Positions 12,139-21,789 of a stretch of DNA of 64,000 bases are shown in pieces. Within the stretch, counting starts at the first letter, position 1; every line of letters starts with the position of its first letter. Both the position numbers and the translations under genes were made by a program. Source of the DNA: Chitinivorax sp. PXF-14 (GTDB lineage: Bacteria; Pseudomonadota; Gammaproteobacteria; Burkholderiales; SCOH01); contig NZ_JBFNXJ010000018.1 of NCBI RefSeq assembly GCF_040812015.1, forward strand, positions 1 to 64,000. Reading direction: 5' to 3'. Below the pieces are notes generated by a model that ran no database searches, was not told the DNA's origin, and saw only the letters and a list, made by a program, of their open reading frames with translations.

Positions 12139-12900
12139 TCATTCTGATGCAACGAACAATTTGGTGCCAGCCGCTTCCATCTGCTGGATCAAGGCGTCAT
12201 CGGGACGCTCGTCGGTGAACAGCGCCGATACCTGCCCGATATGGCCGAGCTTGACCATCGCGTTGCGGCCGAACTTGCCGTGGTCGGCCACCAGATAGAT
12301 CTGGCGCGAATGCTCGATGATCGCCTGGGCAACACGCACCTCGCGGTAGTCGAAGTCGAGCAGCGTGCCGTCGTTGTCGATGCCCGAGATGCCGATCACG
12401 GCGAAATCGACCTTGAACTGGCGGATGAAATCGATCGTCGCCTCGCCGATGATGCCACCGTCGCGCGGCCGCACGACGCCGCCGGCGATGATCACCTCGA
12501 AGTCCTGGCGCCCGCCGAAGATCGAGGCGATGTTGAGGTTGTTGGTGATGATGCGCAGGCCGCGGTGGTCGAGCAGCGCGCGGGCGACCGTCTCCACCGT
12601 GGTGCCAATGTTCATGAACAGGCTCGCGTTGTCGGGAATATGCTGGGCGACCAGCGTGGCGATGCGTTCCTTTTCACCCTGGTTCCACACCTGGCGCGCC
12701 GAGTAATCCTCGTTCTGCACGCTGGATCCGAGCCCCGCCCCGCCGTGGAAGCGCTTCAGCACATTGGATTCGGCCAGCATGTTGATGTCGCGACGGATCG
12801 TCTGAGGCGTGACATCGAGCTCCTTGGCCAAGGCCTCGATCGACATGAACCCCTGCTGTTTGACCAACTGCACGATGCGCTCATGACGCGGCTGTCGCAT
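12139..12900 (-). CDS. glpR: DeoR-family glycerol regulon repressor
   Basis: The 253-residue regulator has an N-terminal DeoR helix-turn-helix (residues 1-57, with MSIEALAKELDVTPQTIRRD). A DeoR sensor domain follows, with FMNIGTTVETVA near 95-106, IITNNLNIA near 118 and VADHGKFGRNAMVKLG near 205-220. GlpR proteins bind glycerol 3-phosphate and leave DNA when it accumulates. The start at 12900 follows AGGAGGAGC. It is divergent from glpK and lies upstream of glpD2 in the same direction with a 397-bp gap containing the glpD2 promoter. Its likely targets are glpD1, the glpD2 operon and glpK. Confidence 0.93.
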   Translation of the reverse strand: MRQPRHERIVQLVKQQGFMSIEALAKELDVTPQTIRRDINMLAESNVLKRFHGGAGLGSSVQNEDYSARQVWNQGEKERIATLVAQHIPDNASLFMNIGTTVETVARALLDHRGLRIITNNLNIASIFGGRQDFEVIIAGGVVRPRDGGIIGEATIDFIRQFKVDFAVIGISGIDNDGTLLDFDYREVRVAQAIIEHSRQIYLVADHGKFGRNAMVKLGHIGQVSALFTDERPDDALIQQMEAAGTKLFVASE

Positions 12901-13091
12901 GCTGCTCCTCCTGATTTATGTATGGGTGCGATGTGTCGTTGCATTAGGATTGTACTGATTGACGTGCACAATACAAATCAGGGCGCGGCCTCGCATGGTT
13001 TCGGAAAGATAAGCCAGCGTGCGGCATGAACAAATACCTGACAACATCCGCGCACAATACGCAAAATATGCCACAATAATGCGCGACTTTT

Positions 13092-13105
13092 TTCGATATA
13101 GAACA
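13092..13105 (+). promoter_or_regulatory. Candidate GlpR operator in the glpK leader
   Basis: TTCGATATAGAACA resembles the core of the known E. coli GlpR operator (TTCGATAACGAACA) at 12 of 14 positions. It sits just before the glpK ribosome-binding site GGAGGAG. Binding here would block transcription or initiation of glpK. Functional use is inferred. Confidence 0.45.
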
Positions 13106-13116
13106 CGGAGGAGACC

Positions 13117-14601
13117 ATGTCGGACCTGCTGTTAGCCATCGACCAAGGCACGACCAGTAGCCGCGCCATCGTATTCGACCGCGCCGGCCAGGCCGTGAGC
13201 CGGGCACAGGAAGAGCTGACCCAGCATTTCCCGAGCGAGGGCTGGGTCGAGCACGACCCCGAGGAGATCTGGGCCGACACGCTCGCCGTGTGCCGCGCGG
13301 CGCTCTCGCAACACGGCGTAACGCCGGCGCGCATCGCCGCCATCGGCATCACCAATCAGCGCGAGACCACGATCGTCTGGGACCGCGCCACCGGCAAGCC
13401 CATCCACCACGCCATCGTATGGCAGGACCGCCGCACCGCCCCCTTCTGCCAGGCGCATCACTCGAAGGAGCGCGAGACCTGGCTTGCCGGCAAGACCGGC
13501 CTGCTGCTCGACCCATATTTCTCGGCCACCAAGATCCGCTGGCTGCTCGACAATGTCGCCGGTGCGCGTGAACGCGCCGAGCGCGGCGAGTTGGCCTTCG
13601 GCACCGTTGACAGCTTCCTGCTGTGGCGTCTGACCGGCGGCCGCGTGCATGCCACCGACGCGACCAATGCCGCGCGCACGCTGCTCTTCAATATCCATAC
13701 CCAGCAATGGGACGAGGAGCTGCTCGACTTCTTCGGCGTGCCCAGATCGCTGCTGCCCGATGTGCGCGACTGCGCGGCCGATTTTGGCCATACCGACGAG
13801 GCGCTGTTCGGCACCCGCATCCCGATCCGCGGCATGGCTGGCGACCAGCAGGCCGCCACGGTCGGCCAGGCCTGCTTCGAGCCGGGCATGATCAAGAGCA
13901 CTTATGGCACAGGCTGCTTCATGGTGCTGAACACCGGCGACAAGGCCGTCGCATCGCAGAACCGGCTGTTGACCACGGTGGCCTACCGCCTCAACGGCAA
14001 GCCCACCTATGCGCTCGAAGGCAGCATCTTCATCGCCGGCGCCGCCGTGCAGTGGCTGCGCGACGCGCTGAAACTGGTCAAGCACGCGGGGGAGACCGAG
14101 GAACTGGCGCGGCAGGTGCAGACCACCGGCGGCGTCTACCTCGTGCCGGCCTTCACCGGCCTCGGCGCGCCCTACTGGGACCCGCTCGCGCGCGGCGCCA
14201 TCGTCGGCCTGACGCGCGATTCGGGCATCGCCCACATCGTGCGTGCTGCGCTCGAATCTGTGTGCTACCAGACGCGCGACCTGCTCGAGGCGATGCACGC
14301 CGACGGCGTGTCGCCGACGTCGCTGCGTGTCGATGGCGGCATGGTCGTCAACGAGCTGGTCATGCAGTTTCTTGCCGACATCCTCGCGGTGCCGGTGGAG
14401 CGCCCCAAGGTCACCGAGACCACGGCGCTCGGCGCGGCCTACCTGGCCGGGCTTGGCATTGGCATGTACCAGTCGCTCGACGAGTTGACGCACATGTGGC
14501 AGCTCGACCGTGCCTTCGCGCCGGAAGCCGAGGAGTCGCGCCGCGAAGCGCTGTACCGCGGCTGGCTCGACGCGGTGTCTCGCACCCGCAGCCGCAGCTG
14601 A
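13117..14601 (+). CDS. glpK: Glycerol kinase
   Basis: The 494-residue FGGY-family kinase phosphorylates glycerol with ATP to give sn-glycerol 3-phosphate, which traps it in the cell and is the GlpR inducer. Motifs are [13 protein letters not shown] (10-22), NQRETT and WQDRRT for substrate binding, GMAGDQQAA with the catalytic Asp, STYGTGCF, and the FGGY-C signatures GLGAPYWDP and LRVDGGMV. Length and ends match the family. GGAGGAG lies 4 bp before the ATG. It is transcribed away from glpR. A short GC hairpin (14620-14637) follows before the convergent ArsR gene. Confidence 0.97.
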   Translation: MSDLLLAIDQGTTSSRAIVFDRAGQAVSRAQEELTQHFPSEGWVEHDPEEIWADTLAVCRAALSQHGVTPARIAAIGITNQRETTIVWDRATGKPIHHAIVWQDRRTAPFCQAHHSKERETWLAGKTGLLLDPYFSATKIRWLLDNVAGARERAERGELAFGTVDSFLLWRLTGGRVHATDATNAARTLLFNIHTQQWDEELLDFFGVPRSLLPDVRDCAADFGHTDEALFGTRIPIRGMAGDQQAATVGQACFEPGMIKSTYGTGCFMVLNTGDKAVASQNRLLTTVAYRLNGKPTYALEGSIFIAGAAVQWLRDALKLVKHAGETEELARQVQTTGGVYLVPAFTGLGAPYWDPLARGAIVGLTRDSGIAHIVRAALESVCYQTRDLLEAMHADGVSPTSLRVDGGMVVNELVMQFLADILAVPVERPKVTETTALGAAYLAGLGIGMYQSLDELTHMWQLDRAFAPEAEESRREALYRGWLDAVSRTRSRS

Positions 14602-14619
14602 GCCGCCGACTCACGCTGG

Positions 14620-14637
14620 CCGCGCCTGCTGGCGCGG
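14620..14637 (+). terminator. Hairpin after glpK
   Basis: CCGCGCC and GGCGCGG form a 7-bp stem with a TGCT loop, 19 bp past the glpK stop, between two convergent genes. There is no T-run, so it may act with Rho or only weakly. Confidence 0.35.
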
Positions 14638-14650
14638 CTGACCGGGCGAC

Positions 14651-15088
14651 TCAGCGCGAGGTGGCCCGCCCAGGCTCACCCGGGGCCACCACCGACAGCG
14701 CCGGCACGCCGGGCTCGACCATCGACAAACGCTCCGGCCGGCGCAGCACGCGGCTCTCCGGGCGATCGGCCATCGCGCTCAGGCGGATCATGTCGCTGTT
14801 GAGGCGCGTGGACAGCTCACTGCTCTGCACCATGACCTGCAGCAGATGGAAGGCCCAGGCCGGCAGCTGTGGCTGCAACCGGTAATATTTCCACACGCGA
14901 TCGCGCCGGACCTGGGTGATGCGCGCATCGCGCAGCTTGGCCAGGTGGCGGGAGGTCTTGGGCTGGCTGCAGTCAATGGCGTGGGCGATCTCGGCGACCG
15001 ACAGCTCCTCTTCCGCCAGCAATAGGGCAAGAATGCGACGGCGGGTGGCATCGGCCAATACATCGAAAAAATCGTTGGAACTGAGCAT
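14651..15088 (-). CDS. ArsR-family winged-helix regulator without metal-binding cysteines
   Basis: The 145-residue product has an ArsR/SmtB winged helix in residues 1-85, with FFDVLADATRRRILALLL, AHAIDCSQPKTSRHLAKLR and the wing VWKYYRL. The metal-sensing ELCVCDL motif of ArsR proper is absent; the only Cys is in IDCSQP on the recognition helix. About 50 extra residues at the C-terminus (RPESRVLRRPERLS onward) are Arg/Pro-rich and not typical. It therefore probably senses something other than arsenite, perhaps through Cys oxidation or a protein partner. It is divergent from the large regulator at 15272, with a palindrome at 15201-15231 between them. It may control itself and those genes (inference). 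Confidence 0.85.
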   Translation of the reverse strand: MLSSNDFFDVLADATRRRILALLLAEEELSVAEIAHAIDCSQPKTSRHLAKLRDARITQVRRDRVWKYYRLQPQLPAWAFHLLQVMVQSSELSTRLNSDMIRLSAMADRPESRVLRRPERLSMVEPGVPALSVVAPGEPGRATSR

Positions 15089-15200
15089 GGTGGACTCCTT
15101 GCGTCATGGAAGGGGTGTTTGTCCGGCCACTTTGCCCGCCCAGGACTAACGAATCACTTACGGATTCGCAAATTCGTCAGCTGCCGGCACCCTTTTCTAC

Positions 15201-15231
15201 ATATGAATGCACTCTTTTCGTGCATTCGCAT
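15201..15231. promoter_or_regulatory. Large palindrome between the ArsR and BTAD regulator genes
   Basis: GAATGCAC (15205-15212) and GTGCATTC (15220-15227) form a perfect inverted repeat with a 7-bp centre. The match extends imperfectly to 12-7-12 bp. It lies in the 180-bp divergent intergenic region and is a natural operator for the ArsR protein or the BTAD regulators. A second weaker symmetry, ACGAAT and ATTCGT (15150-15177), is nearby. Confidence 0.5.
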
Positions 15232-15271
15232 GCAGACGTATCAATTTTGCAGCGGCAGCCATCTCAGTACG

Positions 15272-18200
15272 ATGTCATTCGATCAGCCTATGCAACATAA
15301 TGTGCCACAAGCTCTAAAATGGAGCAGACACAACCATCCGGCTCTCAGCGTGTCCCCTGCAGAACATCATTCCTCATCCGAAACGGCGTTACCCAAGTTC
15401 CGCCCGCCCCGGCTCTACAACCCGCTGGACCGCCAGCGGCTGTACGCGCACCTCGATGCCACGGCCACGGCACCGGTAACCTGGATCTCGGGCCCGGGCG
15501 GCAGCGGCAAGACCACGCTGGCAGCCACCTATTTCACGGCGCGCGGGCTGACGGCCTGCTGGTACCGGCTCGACTGCACCGATCTCGACCCGGCCAGCTT
15601 CCTCACCCTGCTGAGGCAGGCGTTCACCAGCTGGTTCCCCGCCGACGAGCGAAGCCTGCCGCTGTTCTCGGCGGAACAGCTGATGCACCCCGAGCGCTAT
15701 CTATCCGCCCTGTGCCAGGCCGCGCTGCCGCTGCTGCCGGCCCGCGCCAGCCTGGTGTTTGACGATTTTCACGAAGCGGAGACCGGCAGCCTGGCCGACC
15801 GCCTGCTGCGCGACGCCCCGTGCTGGCTGCCGCCGGGCTGCCGCATCATCGTGCTGAGCCGCGACGTGCCGCCGGCCAGCCTGCATGCCGCGCTCGGCGA
15901 CGGCCTGGCGCAGATCACCTACCCGGCGCTGCGCCTCACCAGCGAAGAGAGCGATACGCTCGCCACCAGTTACGGCATAGCCGACCAGGCCAGCGCCCAC
16001 CAGCTGCTGACGCATACCGACGGCTGGCTGGCCGGCTTCGTGCTGCTGGCCCATACCCCCGCGCCGCGGCTGGCGGCGGACGAAGCGCTGCAGCCGAGCC
16101 AGGCGGTGTTCGACTACTTCGCAGACCAGTTGCTCGATCGCCTGCCGCAGGCGCTCAGGGCCCAGCTGCAGGCGCTGTCGCTGGCCGAGTACATCACGCC
16201 GGCACTGCTCAGCCGGCTCACCGACGCGTCGGACCTGCCGCTGCAGCTCGACGCCTGGGCAAAGCGCGACCACTTTGTCAGCCAGCTCGGCAACGGCTAC
16301 CTGTTGCACCCACTGCTGCGCCAGTCCTTGCAGCAGGAATTCAGCCAATGGCCAGCCGACGCCCGCCAGGCACAAACCCGGCGCATGGGCGCGCTGCTGG
16401 CCGAGACCGGCCAGCCGGAACTCGCCTTGCAGCTGCTGCTGGCCGGCGAGGCCCACACCCAGGCCGCCGCCATGCTGCACAGGCTGGCGCCGACGCTGTT
16501 CGAACAGGGGCGCTGGCCGCTGCTGGCGCAATACATCGGGCAGCTCCCGCCCGAGCGGGTGGCAAGCCACCCCTGGCTCGCCTACTGGCGCGCGATCACC
16601 GGCTATATGTTCGGCCCCGGCTTTGCGCGCGAAGCCATGCGGCCGGTCGTCGCCGAGTTCGCCGCAGGCGCGGACTGCATCGGCGAGACCGCGGCTCAGG
16701 CCGAGGTGGTGGCGAGCTATGTCTACGAATGGGAAAACAGCGTCGACAGCGAAGCCGACAGCGAGCGCCTGCTGGCGCTGCTTCACGAGCACTGGGCGCA
16801 TCTGCCGGTCGAGGTGGCGGCGCGCGCCAGCGCCTGCGCCATCGACCTGCTGTTCAACCGCGACCTCAACCACCCGGCGCTGCCGTTGCTGGTAGCGCGC
16901 TGTCAGCCGCTGCTGGCATCGACACTGGCCCCGCGCCTGCGGGTACAGCTCGGCTGCGCGCTGGCCTACTACTGGGGCTGGCAGGGCCTGGCCGCGCCGT
17001 ATCGCGAGGTATGCGACAGTGTGCGCGACATCGTCGCCACGACCGCGCTGCCGCCGTTCGAGAGCATCTGGTGGCAGATGGTACAGCTGTTCCACGCGCG
17101 CCTTACCCCCGGTTTCGACGGCCGCCAGGCCCACGAAGAGGCCCGCGCACTGATCGCGCGGCATGGCCTGGGCTTCCTGTCGCTGCCGCTCGCCACGGCG
17201 GCGCTGCACCTGTACACCCTGCCGCGCTGGCAAGCCGGCCTGCCCAGCCTGCTCGACGAGCTGGCCAGTCACTGCGACTCGTCCCGCCTGCTCGACATGC
17301 TGATACTCGACTGCATGCGCGGCTGGCATGCCCTCACACTCGACAAGGTCGAGCTGGCGGCAGGCCGGCTCGCGCAGGCCGAGGCCCGCCAGGCCGGCTG
17401 CCGCATCGCCATCAGCAACTGGCTCGCCAGCGAGCTCACGCTGCAGCTGGCGGCAGCCACCGGCGACCGCGCCCATGCCCGGCGCATCGTTGCCGCTGCG
17501 GCGGCACGCCCAGGCCATCGGGCCAACCCGTGGCTGGCCATGGCCGAAGACTGGCTGCTGGCATTGACCGACTGGCAGGCCGGCGACCACGCCGCGGCGC
17601 TGGCACGCCTGCGGCCGGCGATGGCCGTCGCGGCGCGCGAGAACTACCCACCGCCGCCACTCAGCCAACCCCGCCAGTTGGCACGCCTGTGCGCGATCTG
17701 CCTGGAACACGACATCGAGCCCGACTATGTGCGCCGGCTGATTCACGACGCGGCGATCGCCCCGCCCGACCCCGATACCGCAGCCTGGCCCTGGCCGGTG
17801 AAGATCGTCACGCTCGGCCGCTTCGCGCTGCAACTCGAAGGCAAACCGCCACGCCGCGGCAAGCCCGCCGCCAAGTCGCTCGAACTGCTGCAGGCCCTGC
17901 TGGCGACCGGCGGCCGGGGTGTGCACGTGCAGCATCTGGTGGACCACCTGTGGCCAGAGGCGGAGGGCGATGCCGGGGTCAAGGCCTTCCACACCACGCT
18001 GCACCGCCTGCGCAACCTGCTGCAGGACGAAACGGCGCTACAGCTCGAAGACAACAAGCTCACGCTGAACCGCGAGCGCTGCTGGGTCGATGCCTGGGCC
18101 TTCGAACGCAGCACCGACCGGCTGTTGGCCCCTGCCGGCGCCGTGCCGGCCGCGATGGTACTGCCGGGCTATCCGGGCGACTTCCTGCCGGAGCAGCGCG

Positions 18201-18526
18201 ACAAGCCGTGGAGCGTGGCCTTGCGCGACCGCCTGCGCAGCCGCTACCTACAGGCCGCGATCGGTCTCGGCGAGGCCTGCCTGGCTCAGCAGCGGCCCGA
18301 GCAGGCCGCCATCGCCTTTGCCCGCGCGCTCGACGGCGACAGCCTGTCCGAGCACGCCTACCTGGGACTGATCCGCGCGCAGCTGGCGCAGGGCCAGCGC
18401 GAGGCTGCGCTCGACGCTTACCGGCAGTGCCGCCAGCAGCTCTCGGTGCAATTGGGCATCACCCCGGGCGAGGAGATCCAGGCGCTGTACCAGCAGCTGC
18501 TCGATACCTTACCGCACGCCGAGTGA
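15272..18526 (+). CDS. Large STAND-ATPase transcriptional regulator with C-terminal BTAD (first of tandem pair)
   Basis: The ~1,084-residue protein has an N-terminal P-loop NTPase: Walker A GPGGSGKTT near residue 74, Walker B LVFDDFH near 162 and IIVLSRD after it, as in MalT/STAND activators. A long helical repeat (TPR-like) middle runs to about 830. From about 843 there is an OmpR-like winged helix (VKIVTLGRFALQLEG, KSLELLQALLATGG, LWPEAEGD) and then a bacterial transcriptional activation domain ending near ITPGEEIQALYQQLLD. In AfsR/SARP proteins the BTAD part is N-terminal; here it is last, as the LuxR domain is in MalT. Such proteins act as ligand-gated switches that oligomerise on ATP. 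The start is uncertain: 15272 and 15290 lie closest to the conserved sequence and neither has a strong ribosome-binding site. Inducer and targets are unknown. Confidence 0.85.
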   Translation: MSFDQPMQHNVPQALKWSRHNHPALSVSPAEHHSSSETALPKFRPPRLYNPLDRQRLYAHLDATATAPVTWISGPGGSGKTTLAATYFTARGLTACWYRLDCTDLDPASFLTLLRQAFTSWFPADERSLPLFSAEQLMHPERYLSALCQAALPLLPARASLVFDDFHEAETGSLADRLLRDAPCWLPPGCRIIVLSRDVPPASLHAALGDGLAQITYPALRLTSEESDTLATSYGIADQASAHQLLTHTDGWLAGFVLLAHTPAPRLAADEALQPSQAVFDYFADQLLDRLPQALRAQLQALSLAEYITPALLSRLTDASDLPLQLDAWAKRDHFVSQLGNGYLLHPLLRQSLQQEFSQWPADARQAQTRRMGALLAETGQPELALQLLLAGEAHTQAAAMLHRLAPTLFEQGRWPLLAQYIGQLPPERVASHPWLAYWRAITGYMFGPGFAREAMRPVVAEFAAGADCIGETAAQAEVVASYVYEWENSVDSEADSERLLALLHEHWAHLPVEVAARASACAIDLLFNRDLNHPALPLLVARCQPLLASTLAPRLRVQLGCALAYYWGWQGLAAPYREVCDSVRDIVATTALPPFESIWWQMVQLFHARLTPGFDGRQAHEEARALIARHGLGFLSLPLATAALHLYTLPRWQAGLPSLLDELASHCDSSRLLDMLILDCMRGWHALTLDKVELAAGRLAQAEARQAGCRIAISNWLASELTLQLAAATGDRAHARRIVAAAAARPGHRANPWLAMAEDWLLALTDWQAGDHAAALARLRPAMAVAARENYPPPPLSQPRQLARLCAICLEHDIEPDYVRRLIHDAAIAPPDPDTAAWPWPVKIVTLGRFALQLEGKPPRRGKPAAKSLELLQALLATGGRGVHVQHLVDHLWPEAEGDAGVKAFHTTLHRLRNLLQDETALQLEDNKLTLNRERCWVDAWAFERSTDRLLAPAGAVPAAMVLPGYPGDFLPEQRDKPWSVALRDRLRSRYLQAAIGLGEACLAQQRPEQAAIAFARALDGDSLSEHAYLGLIRAQLAQGQREAALDAYRQCRQQLSVQLGITPGEEIQALYQQLLDTLPHAE

Positions 18527-18682
18527 TGCCGACGGGCAGCGGCGAGCGCCTGCCCGACACCTCGCCATACCGCTGTAATCCGCGCCAGGCTTGAAACTGG
18601 GTGGGCAAACGCGAGCGAGTTTGCATACAATGAAGCAGGCGCCGCCCGGCGCCAGACCTCCCGCCAACCTGGCCTGCCCATC

Positions 18683-21600
18683 GTGGACCATCCCGCAACG
18701 CTCGATACCCCCTTGCCCGCCAAGCTCAGCCCGCCGCATCTGTACCATGCGGTGGAACGCCCGCGCCTGCGCGGCGAGCTCGACCGCTATGCCGGCCGGC
18801 CGCTGACCTGGGTGCAGGGGCCGGAAGGCTGCGGCAAGACCACGCTGGTCGCGAGCTATGCCGAGGGCCGGCCGGCCTTCTGGTTTCGGGTCGACCGCAG
18901 CGACGGCAGCAGCGACGGGCTCGCCGACAATCTGCAGCGCGCGGCGCACCACTGGGTCGGTGCTGCCGCCACGCATCTCGCCGCCTGGCGCACCGCCGCG
19001 CCGGCGGCACGTTTCCGTCTGCTGGCGCGCGCCTTGTTCGCGCTGCTGCCCGCCGGCGCCCTGCTGGTCTTCGACGAAGCGCAGGAGGCCCACGGCGAGC
19101 ACGCGCTCGAACAGCTGTTGCGCGATGGCATCGACGAGCTGCCCGAATCCTGCCGCATCATCGTCATCAGCCGCGATGCGCCACCGCCGATGCTGTCGCG
19201 CCTGCTGGCCAACCAGGGGCTGGGGGTGCTCGCCTACGATCGCCTGATGCTCGTGCAGCAGGAAAGCCAGGCCCTGCTCGCCAGCCGCGGCATCGTCGAC
19301 GCGGCGCTCGCAGCGCGGCTGCACGAGCAATCGGGCGGCTGGCTCGCCGGCCTGATGTTGCTCGTCGAACAGCAGCAACGGCCAGGGCTGCCAGCCGCTG
19401 GGCTGTTCGCACCCATGCTCGATGAGCTCGATGCCGTCGGGCGGGCCGACCTCATGCGGTTGGCCCTGCTGCCCGAGATCGACCCCGCGCTGCTGCCACA
19501 GTGGGGGATGGCCCCCCGGCTCGCCGCGCAGCTGGCCGACTGGGCCCGGCGCCAGCAATTCGTGTCGCGCCTGGCGGGCGACGCGCCGCGCTACCTGCTG
19601 CACCCGATGCTGCGCACCTATCTGTTGCAGCAGGCCAGCGCCGAGACACAAGCCTTTCGCGAGCAGGCCGTGCCCGCCCTGTACGCAACCGGCCACGCCG
19701 AAACCGCCCTCCGTCTGCTTGCCGACGGTGAATGCTGGGATGCGGCCGCACGCCTGCTGTGCGAGCTGGCACCCGGCTGGCACGCCGAGCCGGCACGCCA
19801 TCCGCTGCTGCGTCTGGCGCTGTCGCAGCTCCCCGAGGACGTGCTGCAGCGCTTTCCGTGGCTGCTGCTGTGGCGCGCCTTGTCACTCCCGCCGGCACAG
19901 CACGGCCAGGTCCCCGCCATGCTCGACGCGGCCTTCCAGGCATTTGCCGGGCAGCATGATCGCAACGGCCAACTGGCCTGCATGAGCGAGCGCCTGGCAT
20001 GGCAGCTAGCCGACGCCCGGTTCGATGGCGGATTCGATCAGGGGCTGGCCTGGCTGGTCGCGGCGCTCGATGCCACGGATCAGGCCGAGCCTGCGCTGCA
20101 GGGCCGAGCCCATGCCGTGCTGCTGCATGCCCTGCTGTACCACCAGCCCGGGCACACCTCAGTAGCCGTAGCCGCGCTGGCCGACCGTTGCACGCAGCTG
20201 CTGCGGCGCGATTTGCCGCCACGCATCCGGCTTGGCCTGGCCACCGCCCTTGCCCATTACATCGGCTGGCATGGCGGCCGCGAGCGCTATGCGCCGCTGC
20301 TGCGTACCGTCGCCATGCTACTCGGGCAGCACCCGCTGCCCGCAGGCGAGAAGGCGCTGTGGCTGGCCATGCGCCTGTTCGTCGAGGGTGGCGACAGCGC
20401 TGCGCCGCTCAAGGCCCTGCTGCGCGCGCTGCGCGGCACCCTCCATGAGATACCGTCGGCCGAGCGCTCCGCCTCGCTGTTCGCGCCGGCCTGCCTCGGG
20501 CTGGCCCGCCCGGCCACGCGCGGGTGCTGCCGTGGCGTGCTGCGCGCGATCCAGCGCCATGCGGCGCCGAGGCAGGCGGCAAGCGAGGCACTGGGCGAGC
20601 TCGTGGCAGGCTGGCTCGATAACCGCGTGCCGGCGGCCTCGGCCCTGGCCGGGCAGCTCGCGCTGTGGCATGCCTACCTGCACATGCAGCAACTAGCGGA
20701 GCACGCCCCGCTCGACGCCGTACTCGCGCATCGCGACGCCTGCGAGCGGCGATGGCGCATCGGCGAGCAGGCCGGCCTGGCCTTCTGCTTCGGCCTGGCG
20801 GAATGCTACGCAAGGCAACGCGCCAGCCAGCCCATCGACACCCTGCTGCGCGCACTGCTGGCACAGGGGCTGGCGCTGGGCCTGCCGCCACCGCCGCTGG
20901 CCCGGCCGCAGCAACTGGCAACGCTCTGCGCAATCGCGCTCGAGGCCGGCATCGAGCCCGACTACTGCTGCGACATGATCGCGCGCGGCGGCCTGTGCCC
21001 ACCGGCCGATGCCCCGGAGAGCTGGCCGTGGCCGGTACGCATCTACACCCTCGGCCGCTTCGATCTGGTGCTCGACGGCACGCCGCTGCACAAGCGCGGC
21101 AAGGCGCCGAGCAAGGCGCTCGAACTGCTGAAGACGCTGGTGGCGCTCGGCGGGCAGCAGGTATCGAGCGAACGGCTGACCCAGCTGCTGTGGCCCGACG
21201 CCTCGCCGACACAGGCCCAGGCAGCCTTCGGCATGGCGCTGCACCGGTTGCGCAAACTGATGCCGGTCGACGCCGCGCTACGCCTGGACGACACGCGCCT
21301 GTCGCTGAACCCGGATTACTGCTGGGTGGATGCCGCCCAGCTGGAACGCAGCATCGACCGCCTGCTGGCCGATATCCACGAGTACCCGCCGAGCGCCGAA
21401 TGGCTGGTCGAGCTGGGCCGCTACCGGGCACCGTTCCTGAGCCTCGATGGTGCTTTCCACTGGGCCGCGGAGCGGCGCGACCGCCTGCACGCCAAATTCC
21501 TCAGCATGATCGAAAAGCTGGCCCAGGCCTTCATCGAGCGCCAGGCCTGGCCACACGCGGCCGCCACCTACTGCCTCGGGCTGGCGCGCGACCCCGGCGC

Positions 21601-21778
21601 GGAGCGCTGCTACCGCGGCCTGATGAACTGCCACCTGGCGCAAGGCCAGGCCGCCGACGCACTGACAGTATTCCGCCGCTGCCGTGAACTGCTCGCCACG
21701 CGCGGCCGGCAGCCTTCGGCAGAGACCGAGAGCCTCTACCGCCAGGCGCTGCAGAGCCGGCCCGCGCGCCCCGGCTGA
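18683..21778 (+). CDS. Large STAND-ATPase transcriptional regulator with C-terminal BTAD (second of tandem pair)
   Basis: The 1,031-residue paralogue of the upstream protein has the same layout. Walker A GPEGCGKTT lies near residue 46, LLVFDEAQEAH is the Walker B-like strand, IIVISRDAPP follows, and a helical-repeat middle comes next. The C-terminal DNA-binding segment VRIYTLGRFDLVLDG is near residue 785, followed by a BTAD. Both copies share the linker WPWPV before the winged helix, clear evidence of duplication. The N-terminal extension is shorter. It starts with GTG at 18683, 156 bp after the first gene, with only weak ribosome-binding signals. It converges on the AraC gene with an 11-bp gap. 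Overall divergence suggests the two respond to different signals or form a mixed complex (inference). Confidence 0.85.
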   Translation: MDHPATLDTPLPAKLSPPHLYHAVERPRLRGELDRYAGRPLTWVQGPEGCGKTTLVASYAEGRPAFWFRVDRSDGSSDGLADNLQRAAHHWVGAAATHLAAWRTAAPAARFRLLARALFALLPAGALLVFDEAQEAHGEHALEQLLRDGIDELPESCRIIVISRDAPPPMLSRLLANQGLGVLAYDRLMLVQQESQALLASRGIVDAALAARLHEQSGGWLAGLMLLVEQQQRPGLPAAGLFAPMLDELDAVGRADLMRLALLPEIDPALLPQWGMAPRLAAQLADWARRQQFVSRLAGDAPRYLLHPMLRTYLLQQASAETQAFREQAVPALYATGHAETALRLLADGECWDAAARLLCELAPGWHAEPARHPLLRLALSQLPEDVLQRFPWLLLWRALSLPPAQHGQVPAMLDAAFQAFAGQHDRNGQLACMSERLAWQLADARFDGGFDQGLAWLVAALDATDQAEPALQGRAHAVLLHALLYHQPGHTSVAVAALADRCTQLLRRDLPPRIRLGLATALAHYIGWHGGRERYAPLLRTVAMLLGQHPLPAGEKALWLAMRLFVEGGDSAAPLKALLRALRGTLHEIPSAERSASLFAPACLGLARPATRGCCRGVLRAIQRHAAPRQAASEALGELVAGWLDNRVPAASALAGQLALWHAYLHMQQLAEHAPLDAVLAHRDACERRWRIGEQAGLAFCFGLAECYARQRASQPIDTLLRALLAQGLALGLPPPPLARPQQLATLCAIALEAGIEPDYCCDMIARGGLCPPADAPESWPWPVRIYTLGRFDLVLDGTPLHKRGKAPSKALELLKTLVALGGQQVSSERLTQLLWPDASPTQAQAAFGMALHRLRKLMPVDAALRLDDTRLSLNPDYCWVDAAQLERSIDRLLADIHEYPPSAEWLVELGRYRAPFLSLDGAFHWAAERRDRLHAKFLSMIEKLAQAFIERQAWPHAAATYCLGLARDPGAERCYRGLMNCHLAQGQAADALTVFRRCRELLATRGRQPSAETESLYRQALQSRPARPG

Positions 21779-21789
21779 AGCGACATCGC

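Noticed and set aside
15701-18594. Long frames on both strands (767 and 924 codons) inside the first BTAD regulator
   Set aside because: High-GC shadows; only the frame with Walker motifs and winged helix is coherent.
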